A stretch of 64,000 bases of DNA from an uncultured Candidatus Saccharibacteria bacterium (GCA_937889535.1 CALBZW010000014.1:28191-92190); one strand, 5' to 3'. Positions 8,266-16,966 are shown, counted from the first letter of the stretch. Translations and numbers: made by a program. The notes: a model not told the origin generated them from the letters alone.

Positions 8266-9864
8266 GTGGGAGAGTTGAGTAAACTTGCTAAATATCTGAA
8301 TCAGCATATTAGTGGCAATGTTTTTGATCGCCCTTCGATTTGTGCGGAATATTCCACTGACCGCTCAATCCTTGAGGCGACTCCGCGTCTTGTGGCTTTC
8401 CCGGAGAATACCGATGACGTTCGTCGCCTCGTGCTCTTTTCTGATCAGCTTGCTCTTCGCAGCTTCCGCTTACCACTCACGATGCGTGGTACTGGAATCG
8501 ACAAGACTGGTGCTGCAATCACCGAAGGCATGATTATCTCTACTGAGCGCATGGACCAAATTGAAGAGGTTGACTTGCGTGGTCGTTTGATTCGAGTTCA
8601 ACCAGGTATCACTCTTGGCGCACTCAACGCCGCCCTCGGTCTCCAGGGTCTCTGTCTGCCGATTGACTATGACCCGCGTTCGACAATTGGTGGCTTGATT
8701 GCGAATTGCCCAAATGACGATGCGTCCGACCGACGCGGTGGTATTTTTCAATATGTTGAGCGTGCCGAAGTTGTGCTCGCGAGTGGCGAAATTGTTCAAT
8801 TTGCGCCCTATCACTCCCGTAATATTATGGCGAAAATCGAATCCGGTTCACCAGAGGGGGAACTTTATCGGCGGATTGAAAAAATTCTTGATGACTATGG
8901 CGATACGATTGTCAATCGTAGTATGCGACCCTTTGATGCTGCCGGTTACGCCAATATCACCCGAATTAAACATGGCAATTATTTGAGCTTGCTCCCACTG
9001 CTCTTCGCTTCACAAGGAACCTTAGGTCTAGTGACGGACGTGATTTTGCGGGTTGAAGTTGTCCGCCCGCCAACTCGCCGTCTGGCTACGGTTATCCATG
9101 ATCAAAAAACTTTGTTGCGATTTATGAATGAGGTAAACGAGCTTAATCCTCATACGCTAAGACTCTACGATTTGCGTATTCTTGATACTGCGGCACTTTA
9201 CGGTAACTGGCCAGAGCTTTTGCGTCGTGACGAGGGTGATGGTTGGCTCGTAATTGTAAGCTTTAACGACCGCCGCTACCGCACCGAAAGAAAACTCCAA
9301 CGTTGCCGCGAGAGCTTAAATCCGAATGAGGTGATTGTGATTGAAACTCCAGAAAACAGCGCTGATTTTGAGGAGTTTGATTCAGCTCTGCTTAGCTTCT
9401 TGAACGACGGCCTAGACGGCGAACGCACCCCGATCGTTGACGATGTTTATATCCCGCACTACAAACTTGAGGATTATTTTGCCGGTTTGAAAACTCTCGA
9501 AATGACGCTTGGCATTAATTTGCCAGTTTTTGGTTCTTATGCGACATCAAATTATAATATTCGTCCGGAAATCGATTGCACCTCCATGGATGGTCGGCGC
9601 CAAATTGTGAGTTTTCTGCGTCACTATAGTCGACTTGTCCAGAGTTGCGATGGCAGCTTGACTGGCGGTAGTCCAGAAGGTCGCGTAAAAACTCTCTCTA
9701 CTGCGCAAAGTTTCACCGACGAAGAGCGTGAACTCTACAATGCAATTAAAGATGCTTTCGACCCTCATCATATCCTAAATCCCGATGTCAAAATGGGCGC
9801 TGAGCTAAAAAGCACTATTCGGCATCTGCGCACTACCCTAAAGCGCGGTATCGCAACCCCGTAA
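8266..9864 (+). CDS. FAD-binding oxidoreductase (GlcD/FAD_binding_4 family)
   Basis: About 530 residues carry an FAD-binding PCMH domain in the first half: LVAFPENTDDVRRLV opens it and MRGTGIDKTGAAITEG gives the flavin-binding glycine loop. IRVQPGITLGALNAAL, YDPRSTIGGLIANC and SQGTLGLVTDVILR are the later family hallmarks. The C-terminal half is the substrate-binding cap of glycolate or D-lactate dehydrogenase-like enzymes, ending HHILNPDVKMG. The substrate cannot be told from sequence. The start is ambiguous between GTG at this position and TTG nine bases later, where AGGTGGGAG would serve as ribosome binding site. Confidence 0.85.
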   Translation: MGELSKLAKYLNQHISGNVFDRPSICAEYSTDRSILEATPRLVAFPENTDDVRRLVLFSDQLALRSFRLPLTMRGTGIDKTGAAITEGMIISTERMDQIEEVDLRGRLIRVQPGITLGALNAALGLQGLCLPIDYDPRSTIGGLIANCPNDDASDRRGGIFQYVERAEVVLASGEIVQFAPYHSRNIMAKIESGSPEGELYRRIEKILDDYGDTIVNRSMRPFDAAGYANITRIKHGNYLSLLPLLFASQGTLGLVTDVILRVEVVRPPTRRLATVIHDQKTLLRFMNEVNELNPHTLRLYDLRILDTAALYGNWPELLRRDEGDGWLVIVSFNDRRYRTERKLQRCRESLNPNEVIVIETPENSADFEEFDSALLSFLNDGLDGERTPIVDDVYIPHYKLEDYFAGLKTLEMTLGINLPVFGSYATSNYNIRPEIDCTSMDGRRQIVSFLRHYSRLVQSCDGSLTGGSPEGRVKTLSTAQSFTDEERELYNAIKDAFDPHHILNPDVKMGAELKSTIRHLRTTLKRGIATP

Positions 9865-9868
9865 TCTG

Positions 9869-9877
9869 TGTTACAAT
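9869..9877 (+). promoter_or_regulatory. Extended -10 promoter for leaderless tig
   Basis: TG-T-TACAAT ends 7 bases before the ATG of the trigger factor gene. A transcript starting the usual 6-8 bases after the box would begin at or next to the start codon. No Shine-Dalgarno and no -35 consensus are seen. Confidence 0.65.
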
Positions 9878-9884
9878 AGTCTTT

Positions 9885-11273
9885 ATGAAGACTACTACTA
9901 AGAAACTATCTGATACCAAGGTAGAAATCAAAGTTACCTTGGACGCAGCCGATCTTAAAGCTGCCCGCGAACGCGCCGTTGAGCGTCTCGCTGCCAATGT
10001 CAAAGTTCAAGGCTTTCGTAAGGGTAAAGCCCCAGCTTCAATGGTCGAACAGCAACTGTCGCCGAATGACATTGCTGGAGAGACGATTGACATCGCTGTC
10101 CGCATGACTATGCCAAAGGCTTTTGATGAGTTGAAACAGGCTCCGATTGCCATCGAAAAAGTCGACGTAACGAAATACGTCCCCGACGAAAGCGCCGAAT
10201 ATACCGCTAAGGCCGATGTCTTACCGGATGTTAAACTTGGTGATTTTAATAAGCTAAAAACTAAGCCTGAGAAAACTGTAGTTTCAGACAAGGATGTCCA
10301 GGAAATTATCGACAATATCACTAAGGCTTATGCCGAGAAAAAGGTCGTCAAGCGCGCCGCTAAACTAGGCGACGAGGTTATTATTGACTTCGTCGGCAAA
10401 AAGGATGGCGAAGCTTTCCCGGGCGGAACCGCGAATGATCATCATCTAACCCTTGGCTCCGGTGAGTTTATCCCAGGCTTTGAAGATGGTATCGTTGGCC
10501 ATGAGGCTGGTGACAAATTTGATCTTGAAGTTACTTTTCCGAAAGATTATCCAGAAAAGACCCTTGCTGGTCAGAAGACTGTTTTCGAGACGCTCGTTAA
10601 ACAAGTTAATGAAGTTGTCAAACCGGAAGAGAATGATAAGTTGGCAGCGAAATGTGGTAATTTCAAGACCATGGATGAACTTCGCGCTGATATTCGTAAG
10701 AACCTAGAAATGCAGAACAGTCACCGCGCAAACGAACAATATCGTGATGCCTTGGTCAAGGAATTGGTTGAGAAGTCGAAAGTCGCCGCGCCAGAAATCC
10801 TAGTTCAAGACCAGTTGCGTTTTATTAAAGAAGACGTTGTGCGTAATGCTGCTAGCTATGGTATGAAGTTTGAAGAGTTTGTCGAGCGCGCCGGTCAGAG
10901 CATCGAAGAATGGGAAAAATCAGCCCGTGAACTCGCCGAGGCTCGTGTCAAAGCATCGCTGGTTCTGCAAATTCTCGCCAAGGAACAGAAGATTGAGGCG
11001 CTCGAGGAAGAAGTCGAGGCGAAAATTACCGAACTCCGTGACGTCTATCATAAGTCAAAGGAGGCGCTCGCAAATCTTAAGAAGCCAGAAGTTCGTCAAG
11101 ATATTCGAAATCGTCTCGTCATCGACAAAACCATGGACTTTCTTGTTGCGGCGAATGGTGGCGATGCGATTATGAATCAACCCGCCAAAAAAGCGAAAAA
11201 GACTACTAAAACGTCCGCCGATAAAGCAGAAAAGGCGACGAAGTCGAAGACCACCAAGAAGTCCGAGAAGTAG
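9885..11273 (+). CDS. tig: Trigger factor, ribosome-associated chaperone and prolyl isomerase
   Basis: The protein binds near the ribosomal exit tunnel and folds nascent chains. The ribosome-binding signature GFRKGKAP is at about residue 45. The FKBP-type isomerase domain (GDEVIIDFVGKKDGEAFPGG... GSGEFIPGFEDGIVGH) lies near 165 to 250. A long helical C-terminal domain follows with a lysine-rich tail of about 35 residues. Length 462 is close to the usual 430-450 plus the tail. The gene has no Shine-Dalgarno and appears leaderless. It precedes the rpsL-rpsG unit, which has its own strong promoter. Confidence 0.96.
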   Translation: MKTTTKKLSDTKVEIKVTLDAADLKAARERAVERLAANVKVQGFRKGKAPASMVEQQLSPNDIAGETIDIAVRMTMPKAFDELKQAPIAIEKVDVTKYVPDESAEYTAKADVLPDVKLGDFNKLKTKPEKTVVSDKDVQEIIDNITKAYAEKKVVKRAAKLGDEVIIDFVGKKDGEAFPGGTANDHHLTLGSGEFIPGFEDGIVGHEAGDKFDLEVTFPKDYPEKTLAGQKTVFETLVKQVNEVVKPEENDKLAAKCGNFKTMDELRADIRKNLEMQNSHRANEQYRDALVKELVEKSKVAAPEILVQDQLRFIKEDVVRNAASYGMKFEEFVERAGQSIEEWEKSARELAEARVKASLVLQILAKEQKIEALEEEVEAKITELRDVYHKSKEALANLKKPEVRQDIRNRLVIDKTMDFLVAANGGDAIMNQPAKKAKKTTKTSADKAEKATKSKTTKKSEK

Positions 11274-11290
11274 ATCGCTCTCCAAAGTTC

Positions 11291-11319
11291 TTGCTTTTTC
11301 TCGCGTTTTGCGCTATAAT
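11291..11319 (+). promoter_or_regulatory. Promoter of rpsL-rpsG
   Basis: TTGCTT, a 17-base spacer and TATAAT form a near-consensus promoter. The leader is about 70 bases and ends in AGGAAG before the GTG start of rpsL. Confidence 0.75.
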
Positions 11320-11395
11320 CAAGCAAAGAGTTTCAGGTATTTTGTATTGCTGTGTCCAAAATACCATAATTATTAAAGTTAATAGGAAGTTTATT

Positions 11396-11806
11396 GTGCC
11401 AACTATCAATCAGTTGATTCGTAAGCCACGCCAGAAAGCCGCGAAAAAGTCTAAGGCTCCGGCGCTCGGTACGATTGTCAATACGCTTAAGACTAAGCGC
11501 TACGAACAGGCCGCTCCACTAAAGCGTGGCGTCTGTCTCAAAGTTACTACTAAAACTCCAAAGAAACCAAACTCCGCTTTGCGTAAGGTTGCTCGCGTTC
11601 GCTTGACTAACGGTCAGGAAGTCTGGGCTTATATCGGCGGCGAAGGTCATAACTTGCAAGAGCACGCCGTTGTGCTTGTACGCGGTGGTCGTGTGCCGGA
11701 TTTGCCGGGTGTTCGCTATCATATTGTCCGTGGTACGCTCGACTTACAGGGTGTCCAAGGTCGCAAGCAGGGTCGTTCTAAGTACGGAGCCAAGAAGGGA
11801 GAATAA
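11396..11806 (+). CDS. rpsL: 30S ribosomal protein uS12
   Basis: The start is GTG, preceded by AGGAAG; translation from it begins VPTINQLIRKPR, the invariant start of uS12. The decoding-centre loop KTPKKPNSALRKVARVRL and the VRGGRVPDLPGVRYH loop are intact, with the lysine and proline of the streptomycin-binding region in the wild-type form. Length is 136 residues. An in-frame upstream ATG would place 35 foreign residues before the conserved start and lies inside the promoter. rpsG follows after two bases; fusA and tuf, the usual partners, are absent here. Confidence 0.97.
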   Translation: MPTINQLIRKPRQKAAKKSKAPALGTIVNTLKTKRYEQAAPLKRGVCLKVTTKTPKKPNSALRKVARVRLTNGQEVWAYIGGEGHNLQEHAVVLVRGGRVPDLPGVRYHIVRGTLDLQGVQGRKQGRSKYGAKKGE

Positions 11807-11808
11807 TT

Positions 11809-12288
11809 ATGCCAAGGAAAGTTACTAAATCTCTTCAACGTAAAGTTTCGCCAGATCGCAAATACCAGAGCATGCTCGTGCAGCGTTTGATTAACAAGTC
11901 AATGCTCGACGGCAAGAAGCAGACCGCTGAACGTGCTGTTTATGCTGCGCTTGAAGGTGCTGCAAAGAAGCTCGGATCCGAAGATCCAGTTGAGGTTTTC
12001 GAGAAGGCTCTCGCGAACATTAGCCCGGATTTCGAGGTGAAATCTCGCCGTGTCGGTGGTGCGAACTACCAGATTCCGTTTCCGATTTCGGGACACCGTC
12101 AGCAGCATTTTGCATTTTCATGGCTCGTCCAGGCCGCTCGCGCACGCCAGGGTATGCCATATGCGAAACGTCTCGAGCTTGAGATTGTTGATGCGTATAA
12201 CGAAACCGGTGCTGCCTTTAAGAAGAAGGAAGACTGCCACCGTATGGCCGAAGCCAACCGTGCGTTCGCGCATTTTGCTCGCGCATAA
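11809..12288 (+). CDS. rpsG: 30S ribosomal protein uS7
   Basis: This 159-residue protein begins MPRKVTKSLQRKVSPDRKYQS and carries KSRRVGGANYQIPFPI, which matches the 16S rRNA-contact segment of uS7. It nucleates assembly of the 30S head. It starts two bases after rpsL with an AAGGGAG site. A rho-independent terminator follows directly, so the str operon here is just rpsL-rpsG. Confidence 0.97.
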   Translation: MPRKVTKSLQRKVSPDRKYQSMLVQRLINKSMLDGKKQTAERAVYAALEGAAKKLGSEDPVEVFEKALANISPDFEVKSRRVGGANYQIPFPISGHRQQHFAFSWLVQAARARQGMPYAKRLELEIVDAYNETGAAFKKKEDCHRMAEANRAFAHFARA

Positions 12289-12304
12289 TGGTTTACGAAA
12301 CACT

Positions 12305-12333
12305 AAAAGTCCCGTCATAAGGCGGGACTTTTT
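12305..12333 (+). terminator. Terminator of rpsL-rpsG
   Basis: AAAAGTCCCG and GCGGGACTTTT arms (stem about 9 bp, loop TCATAAG) end in a run of five T, a classic intrinsic terminator. Confidence 0.85.
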
Positions 12334-12384
12334 GAATTCAACAAATTTTCTCTAAATTGGGTCTTAATTTTCTATAAGTCTTAT

Positions 12385-12392
12385 GCTATAAT
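12385..12392 (+). promoter_or_regulatory. Extended -10 promoter of the gapA operon
   Basis: TGC-TATAAT, followed by a leader of about 30 bases with GTAGGAGG as ribosome binding site. Confidence 0.6.
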
Positions 12393-12422
12393 AAACCAAA
12401 GTAGAAGTAGGAGGCAATAAAA

Positions 12423-13427
12423 ATGGTAAGACTAGCGATAAACGGTTTTGGAAGGATTGGGCGTCAAGCTTTCAAGATCGCTTTTGAGCGTCGCGACGCC
12501 GAAATTATTGCTATCAATAGTCTGGGTGACCCGAAGACTTTTGCCCACTTGTTGAAGTATGATTCCGCTTATGGTGTTTATGATCATGAAGTTAGCTATG
12601 ACGATAAGCATATTATCGTCGACGGGATGAAGATCCTCTTCCTTAGTGAACCGGAGCCGATGCGCCTGCCATGGGACAAGTTGAAGATTGATGCGGTTAT
12701 GGAATGCACTGGGAGATTTTGTAATCCAGCTGACGCGCGCGCGCATATTAAGGCGGGTGCTCGCAAGGTGATTATCTCTGCCCCAGCGAAAGGAACCGGC
12801 GCGAAGACCGTTGTTCTCGGAGTAAACGAAGAGGTTGTGACGGCTGATGACGAGATTTTGTCCTGCGCCAGTTGTACGACGAATTGTATCGCCCCAGTGA
12901 TGAAAGTAATTGAAGACAATTTTGGCGTCGAAAAAGCTATGATGACGACCGTACATTCTTACACCGCGTCACAGAAGCTGCAAGACGATGCTGCGAAGGA
13001 TTTGCGCGAAGCGCGCGCGGCCGCAGTAAATATCGCTCCGACGACGACTGGCGCCTCGAAAGCCACTGCTCTTACGATTCCGAGTCTCGAGGGTAAGTTC
13101 AACGGGCTGAGCGTGCGAGTCCCGACGCTCGTGGTCTCGCTGGCAGATATTACGGCTGTATTGAAGCGCGATGTAACAAAAGAAGAATTGAATGAAGTTC
13201 TAGAGAAGGCTTCGCGCGAACCATATTATGAAGGTATTTTGGCCGTAACGCACGATGAATTGGTGAGTTCCGATTTTCGTGGAAATTCGCATTCGGCAGT
13301 AGTTGATCTGCCATTGACTGATGTTGTGGGTGGAAATTTGATAAAAATTATTGCCTGGTACGACAACGAATGGGGCTATTCAAATCGCCTCGTCGAGCTG
13401 TCAGTTGACTTTGGGCGCGAAGTATAG
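12423..13427 (+). CDS. gapA: Glyceraldehyde-3-phosphate dehydrogenase
   Basis: Glycolytic enzyme that oxidises glyceraldehyde 3-phosphate with phosphate to 1,3-bisphosphoglycerate. The Rossmann start NGFGRIGRQAFK, the catalytic cysteine in CASCTTNC near residue 151 and the catalytic histidine in TTVHSYT are all present. Length 334 is normal. The NAD-specificity position after the second strand reads IINSLG, with Asn-Ser replacing the usual Asn-Asp, and the REARAAAVNIAP stretch resembles the NADP-linked Gap2 type, so dual or NADP use is an inference. It leads an operon with rpiB, an rpe-like gene, a PfkB kinase and a LOG gene. Confidence 0.95.
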   Translation: MVRLAINGFGRIGRQAFKIAFERRDAEIIAINSLGDPKTFAHLLKYDSAYGVYDHEVSYDDKHIIVDGMKILFLSEPEPMRLPWDKLKIDAVMECTGRFCNPADARAHIKAGARKVIISAPAKGTGAKTVVLGVNEEVVTADDEILSCASCTTNCIAPVMKVIEDNFGVEKAMMTTVHSYTASQKLQDDAAKDLREARAAAVNIAPTTTGASKATALTIPSLEGKFNGLSVRVPTLVVSLADITAVLKRDVTKEELNEVLEKASREPYYEGILAVTHDELVSSDFRGNSHSAVVDLPLTDVVGGNLIKIIAWYDNEWGYSNRLVELSVDFGREV

Positions 13428-13434
13428 GAGGAAT

Positions 13435-13974
13435 ATGCCAGAATACCACATTTATCTCGGAGCAGATCACCGCGGATACAAAATCAAAGAAGAACTTTTT
13501 CCAATTTTAAGCGATTGTCATGAGAACGTGATCGTTGAAGACCTTGGTGCTGAAGCGTACAACGAAGATGACGATTTCAATGATCCAGCGATTGCTGTTG
13601 CTCAGGCTGTGGCAAATGATGAACATGGGTTAGGCGTATTGCTGTGCGGATCGGCGCATGGCGTGACAATGCAGGCGAACCGTATCCGTGGCGCCCGTGC
13701 GATTAACGCTCCGAATGAGGCTAGCGCAAAGATCGGCCGTGAACACGATCATGCAAATATCCTATGTTTACCGGCAGATGAGCTGGACGCCGACAGCGCT
13801 GAGAAGATTATTAAGGCTTTTTGTCATACTCGACCATCACAGGATGAAAGATATGTTCGGAGGGTGAAGCGTTTGGATGAAGGCGAAAAAGACGAAGAAG
13901 GCGAAGTTGAATTTGGCTTTAGCGTCAAGACCTTTAAAGATGACGGCGAGACTGAGGATAGCGAGGAGGAATAA
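13435..13974 (+). CDS. rpiB: Ribose-5-phosphate isomerase B family
   Basis: Interconverts ribulose 5-phosphate and ribose 5-phosphate. The fold start GADHRGYKIKEEL, the catalytic-region CGSAHGVTMQANR and the GREHDHANILCLP box match RpiB/LacAB. The start MPEYHIYLGADH is chosen: it has an AGGAGGAA site and gives the family's normal N-terminus; 28 upstream in-frame residues belong to gapA sequence. The C-terminal 40 residues are an unusual acidic tail (RRVKRLDEGEKDEEGE and on), probably disordered. Confidence 0.88.
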   Translation: MPEYHIYLGADHRGYKIKEELFPILSDCHENVIVEDLGAEAYNEDDDFNDPAIAVAQAVANDEHGLGVLLCGSAHGVTMQANRIRGARAINAPNEASAKIGREHDHANILCLPADELDADSAEKIIKAFCHTRPSQDERYVRRVKRLDEGEKDEEGEVEFGFSVKTFKDDGETEDSEEE

Positions 13975-13977
13975 AAA

Positions 13978-14625
13978 GTGGCGGTAATTGTCCCGACCAT
14001 TACTACGGATAGCCCGGAAGTTTTTGCGCAAAGTCTGCAGACTTTTAGTGGATTTACGAAGCGTGTGCAGATTGATGTTTCGGACGGCAGTTTTGCACCG
14101 ACTACGACTGTACCACTGCAGGGAATGAGTGTACCGGAGGGGTTGACGGTTGATTTACATTTGATGTCGGCTCGTCCGAGCGAGCATTTGCCGGAAATCT
14201 TAGCCTTGAAACCGAGTTTATGCATCTTACACGCTGAGGCGGATGACGACCTTGCGAGTGTATTTCAAGAGTTGAAAGAAGCTGGAATTAAGACTGGGGT
14301 AGCGCTCGTGAAAACGACTTTCCCGGGCCGGGTGAACGAGCTATTGGCGCAAGTCGACCATGCCATGATTTTTGCCGGCGACCTTGGGCGCCAGGGTGGT
14401 GCTGCCGACATGATGCAGGCTGAGAAGGTTCCGTTGCTCAAGGCCGTAAAAAGCAGCTTAGAGATTGGTTGGGACGGCGGGGCGAACTTAAGTAACGTTC
14501 GCGCTATTGCGCATGCTGGAGTCGAGGTGATTAATGTTGGTAGTGCGATTACGAATGCCGACGACCCAGCCGAAATGTACCAAGCGCTAATTACTGAATC
14601 CGAGAAGAAGGGTGTACTGATTTAG
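13978..14625 (+). CDS. Ribulose-phosphate 3-epimerase-like protein
   Basis: A TIM-barrel of 215 residues with IVPTITTDSPEVF at the start, VQIDVSDGSFAPTTTV in place of the epimerase HVDVMDGHFVPN, DLHLMSARPSEHL matching DVHLMV, and IGWDGGANLSNV matching VDGGIN. The catalytic HVD motif reads QID, with Q replacing H, so a full epimerase activity is uncertain. The start is GTG three bases after rpiB and the stop codon abuts the next ATG. Its neighbours suggest sugar-phosphate handling. Confidence 0.7.
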   Translation: MAVIVPTITTDSPEVFAQSLQTFSGFTKRVQIDVSDGSFAPTTTVPLQGMSVPEGLTVDLHLMSARPSEHLPEILALKPSLCILHAEADDDLASVFQELKEAGIKTGVALVKTTFPGRVNELLAQVDHAMIFAGDLGRQGGAADMMQAEKVPLLKAVKSSLEIGWDGGANLSNVRAIAHAGVEVINVGSAITNADDPAEMYQALITESEKKGVLI

Positions 14626-15597
14626 ATGGCGCGTATCGTCTCGTTAGGCAGTGCCTTACAGGATATCTACTTGATAGACCGTGACGATTTTGTCGGCAGT
14701 AAGGTCGCTGGGAACTCAATTTTTGGCGAACTCGTGATTGGCACAAAAGTCGATATTGACCGCGCGAGTTATGAAGTTGGCGGAGGCGGGACGAATAGCG
14801 CCGTGAGCTTTGCGCGGTATGGCCACGAAGTGATTTATATGGGAAGTCTATCCCGTGATCCGGCTGGCGAAGCAGTGCTAGCTTGTCTTGACGATGAGAA
14901 CATTGATAGCAGTTACGTTGAATTTGTTCGTGGCGGAACGGGTTGCTCGGTAATTTTACTTGATGTGAAGAAAGGTGAGCGCACGATCTTGACGCACCGG
15001 GGCGCTGCTGGTAAATTCGATGGGTTGAATGCGGATGATTTAGAACTAATCAATCCTGACTGGATGTATGCGACGAGCTTGCGTGGTGATATGTATAAGT
15101 TGCTGGAGTTTTTCGAGAAAGCTCATCAGCTAGGCATTAAAGTTATGTTTAATCCTGGAGAATGTGAACTTGAGCAACTACCGAAGCTGATCGGGCTACT
15201 TAGTGATGTCGATGTGCTGCTCGTGAATAAGCGCGAAGCGGCTCAGATTGTGCCGGGCGTAGTGCTGAGCGAGTTATTGGCGCGGTTGGCGAATTATTGT
15301 CAGACCGTAATTATTACCGATGGCGCTATGGGGTCGATCGCAACTAATCATGAAGAAGTCTGGCGTCTAGGTGTCTACGAGCAGGTGCGCATGCGCGATG
15401 CGACTGGTGCCGGCGATGCCTTTGGCGCCGGATTCTTAGCTAAGTATGCTGACGGTGCAAAGTTTGTCGATGCCTTGCAGTTCGGCGCGGCGAACGCCGC
15501 CAGTGTCGTGCAGAAGTATGGCGCTAAAGCTGGGATTTTGACTAACGATGCGAAGTTGCACCCGATGGTAATGCAAAAGATAGAAGATTTATTGTAA
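14626..15597 (+). CDS. PfkB/ribokinase-family carbohydrate kinase
   Basis: Phosphorylates a sugar or nucleoside with ATP. GGGGTNSAVSFARYG at about residue 46 is the substrate loop and DATGAGDAFGAGF near residue 260 contains the catalytic aspartate of the GAGD anion-hole motif. Length 323 is normal. The substrate is not determinable; adenosine, ribose and other sugars are possible. It starts immediately after the previous stop and precedes the LOG-family gene by ten bases. Confidence 0.87.
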   Translation: MARIVSLGSALQDIYLIDRDDFVGSKVAGNSIFGELVIGTKVDIDRASYEVGGGGTNSAVSFARYGHEVIYMGSLSRDPAGEAVLACLDDENIDSSYVEFVRGGTGCSVILLDVKKGERTILTHRGAAGKFDGLNADDLELINPDWMYATSLRGDMYKLLEFFEKAHQLGIKVMFNPGECELEQLPKLIGLLSDVDVLLVNKREAAQIVPGVVLSELLARLANYCQTVIITDGAMGSIATNHEEVWRLGVYEQVRMRDATGAGDAFGAGFLAKYADGAKFVDALQFGAANAASVVQKYGAKAGILTNDAKLHPMVMQKIEDLL

Positions 15598-15607
15598 AAG
15601 GAGGAAT

Positions 15608-16342
15608 ATGTTAGACGAAGAAATGTTAAAACAACTCGAAGCTGCCGACATTGAACGCGCCAAGGCTTATGCTAATGACCTTGAACGCGGCTTGAAAATT
15701 GTGCGGACATACCCGCAGGGTGTGACAATTTTCGGTTCAGCCCGGCTGCCGCAGGATAATAAGTACTGTAAAAAAGCCAGGGAACTAGGCCAAATGTTGG
15801 CACAAAATGGCCACGCTGTGATTACCGGCGGCGGCCCAGGGATTATGGAGGCGGCGAATCAGGGAGCCTTTGAATATGGTGGCCGTAGTATCGGGCTGAA
15901 CATTACTTTGAACCATGAGCAATTCCCGAACCCGTATTTGACCGATATGCTTGAGTTTAAATATTTCTTCGCGCGCAAGGTCATGCTCGCGATGTCAGCC
16001 AAAGTCTATGTCATGTTCCCGGGTGGTCTTGGAACGATGGACGAGCTGAGTGAGATTATTATCCTCATGCAAGAAGGGAAAATGCCAAAAATGCCGGTCT
16101 TTTTGTACGGTAAGAGTTTTTGGCGCCCGCTTGATAAGTTTTACCAAAGCAAAATGATTCCGCTAGGGCTGCTATCAAAGAAAGATTTGAAGATTTATAA
16201 ACTGACCGACGATTTGAATGAAATCGTCAAAGCTGCGAACAAAATCGGTCATCCGCCGGTGAAGACGAATTATTACGATGGTTTTTCTGATGCGTCGGGT
16301 ATGCGTAAGCCAGGCGAAGCCGAAAGTATGAGGACTAAGTAG
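15608..16342 (+). CDS. LOG-family (TIGR00730) nucleotide ribohydrolase-like protein
   Basis: The two family signatures are GGGPGIMEAANQGA and PGGLGTMDELSEIII, the residues lining the phosphoribohydrolase site in Lonely Guy proteins. VTIFGSARLP opens a Rossmann-like fold. Members cleave N-glycosidic bonds of nucleoside monophosphates; many bacterial ones were mislabelled lysine decarboxylases. An AAAGGAGG ribosome binding site lies in front. Last gene of the sugar-phosphate operon; a bidirectional stem-loop follows. Confidence 0.85.
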   Translation: MLDEEMLKQLEAADIERAKAYANDLERGLKIVRTYPQGVTIFGSARLPQDNKYCKKARELGQMLAQNGHAVITGGGPGIMEAANQGAFEYGGRSIGLNITLNHEQFPNPYLTDMLEFKYFFARKVMLAMSAKVYVMFPGGLGTMDELSEIIILMQEGKMPKMPVFLYGKSFWRPLDKFYQSKMIPLGLLSKKDLKIYKLTDDLNEIVKAANKIGHPPVKTNYYDGFSDASGMRKPGEAESMRTK

Positions 16343-16374
16343 AAAGCGAGCAGATAATAAAATTCTGCATAAAA

Positions 16375-16405
16375 TAATGCTCCTAGCCACTGGCCGGGAG
16401 CATTA
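16375..16405. terminator. Bidirectional stem-loop after the LOG gene
   Basis: TAATGCTCC and GGAGCATTA arms (9 bp) with an inner GCC/GGC pairing. The A-rich flanks give short U tracts in both directions, so it can end transcripts from both convergent genes. Confidence 0.6.
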
Positions 16406-16421
16406 AAGGTGCACAGCAAAC

Positions 16422-16464
16422 GTGGACATATTTATATAAATATGTCCACACTAACGTTAGTGTG
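16422..16464. repeat. Two overlapping perfect palindromes at the 3' end of a convergent gene
   Basis: Positions 16422-16449 form a perfect 28-bp palindrome (GTGGACATATTTATATAA reading toward its mirror), and 16447-16464 form a perfect 18-bp palindrome centred on CG. They overlap by three bases, and the second covers the stop codon of the minus-strand gene. Confidence 0.8.
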
Positions 16465-16966
16465 TTTTGTACGCATGGCGTCGTCCATTGTCATATAAGT
16501 TAATCGATCGCGCCATTTCGCCATTTTCAAACTCCTCGATTTGCGTCCTGCAGGCTTTGGCTCGTGAATCGCCATAAATTAGGCAAGTCGTTTCGCGTGC
16601 GAGTTCGCCTTGCGGTAGAGAAAGTTTCGTAAAAAACCTTAGCCCTAGCATCTTGGGTCGTTTTAGCATTAAGCAATAAGCCGCATTTCCGTCCTTTCGG
16701 CAATAATCGAATAAAATCCGGTTGGCATAAATCGTTACCATCCATAGCCGCCAAGTCAGGTCTTCACCGGTAAAAATCTCATAACAGTGCTCGCGGAAAT
16801 AATCATCGATCTGCTTGGCTTTTTCCGCGGCCCGGCACAGTTCATCGTAAGTGTATCCGCTATCGTACAGCTTCATCTCAATTTCGCCCGGATTCACCGG
16901 CGAAGCTGGTGGCTCACCATTGCTAGTTCCCAATATTGTCCATTTAAACTCGTTTGCGTCTTTCAA
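16457..16966 (-). CDS. Hypothetical protein (170 residues)
   Basis: No family recognised. The TTG start is chosen because AAGGAGGTG lies 8 bases before it; upstream in-frame codons carry no such site, and the nearby ATG is in another frame. The protein is hydrophilic with a helical middle (YTYDELCRAAEKAKQIDDYF) and several cysteines. It belongs to a run of small minus-strand orphan genes with their own promoters. Palindromes cover its stop codon. Possibly a lineage-specific or mobile-element protein. Confidence 0.65.
   Translation of the reverse strand: MKDANEFKWTILGTSNGEPPASPVNPGEIEMKLYDSGYTYDELCRAAEKAKQIDDYFREHCYEIFTGEDLTWRLWMVTIYANRILFDYCRKDGNAAYCLMLKRPKMLGLRFFTKLSLPQGELARETTCLIYGDSRAKACRTQIEEFENGEMARSINLYDNGRRHAYKTH

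Noticed and set aside
11291..11395. Extended N-terminus for uS12
   Set aside because: This part holds the promoter, and the family starts at VPTINQ.
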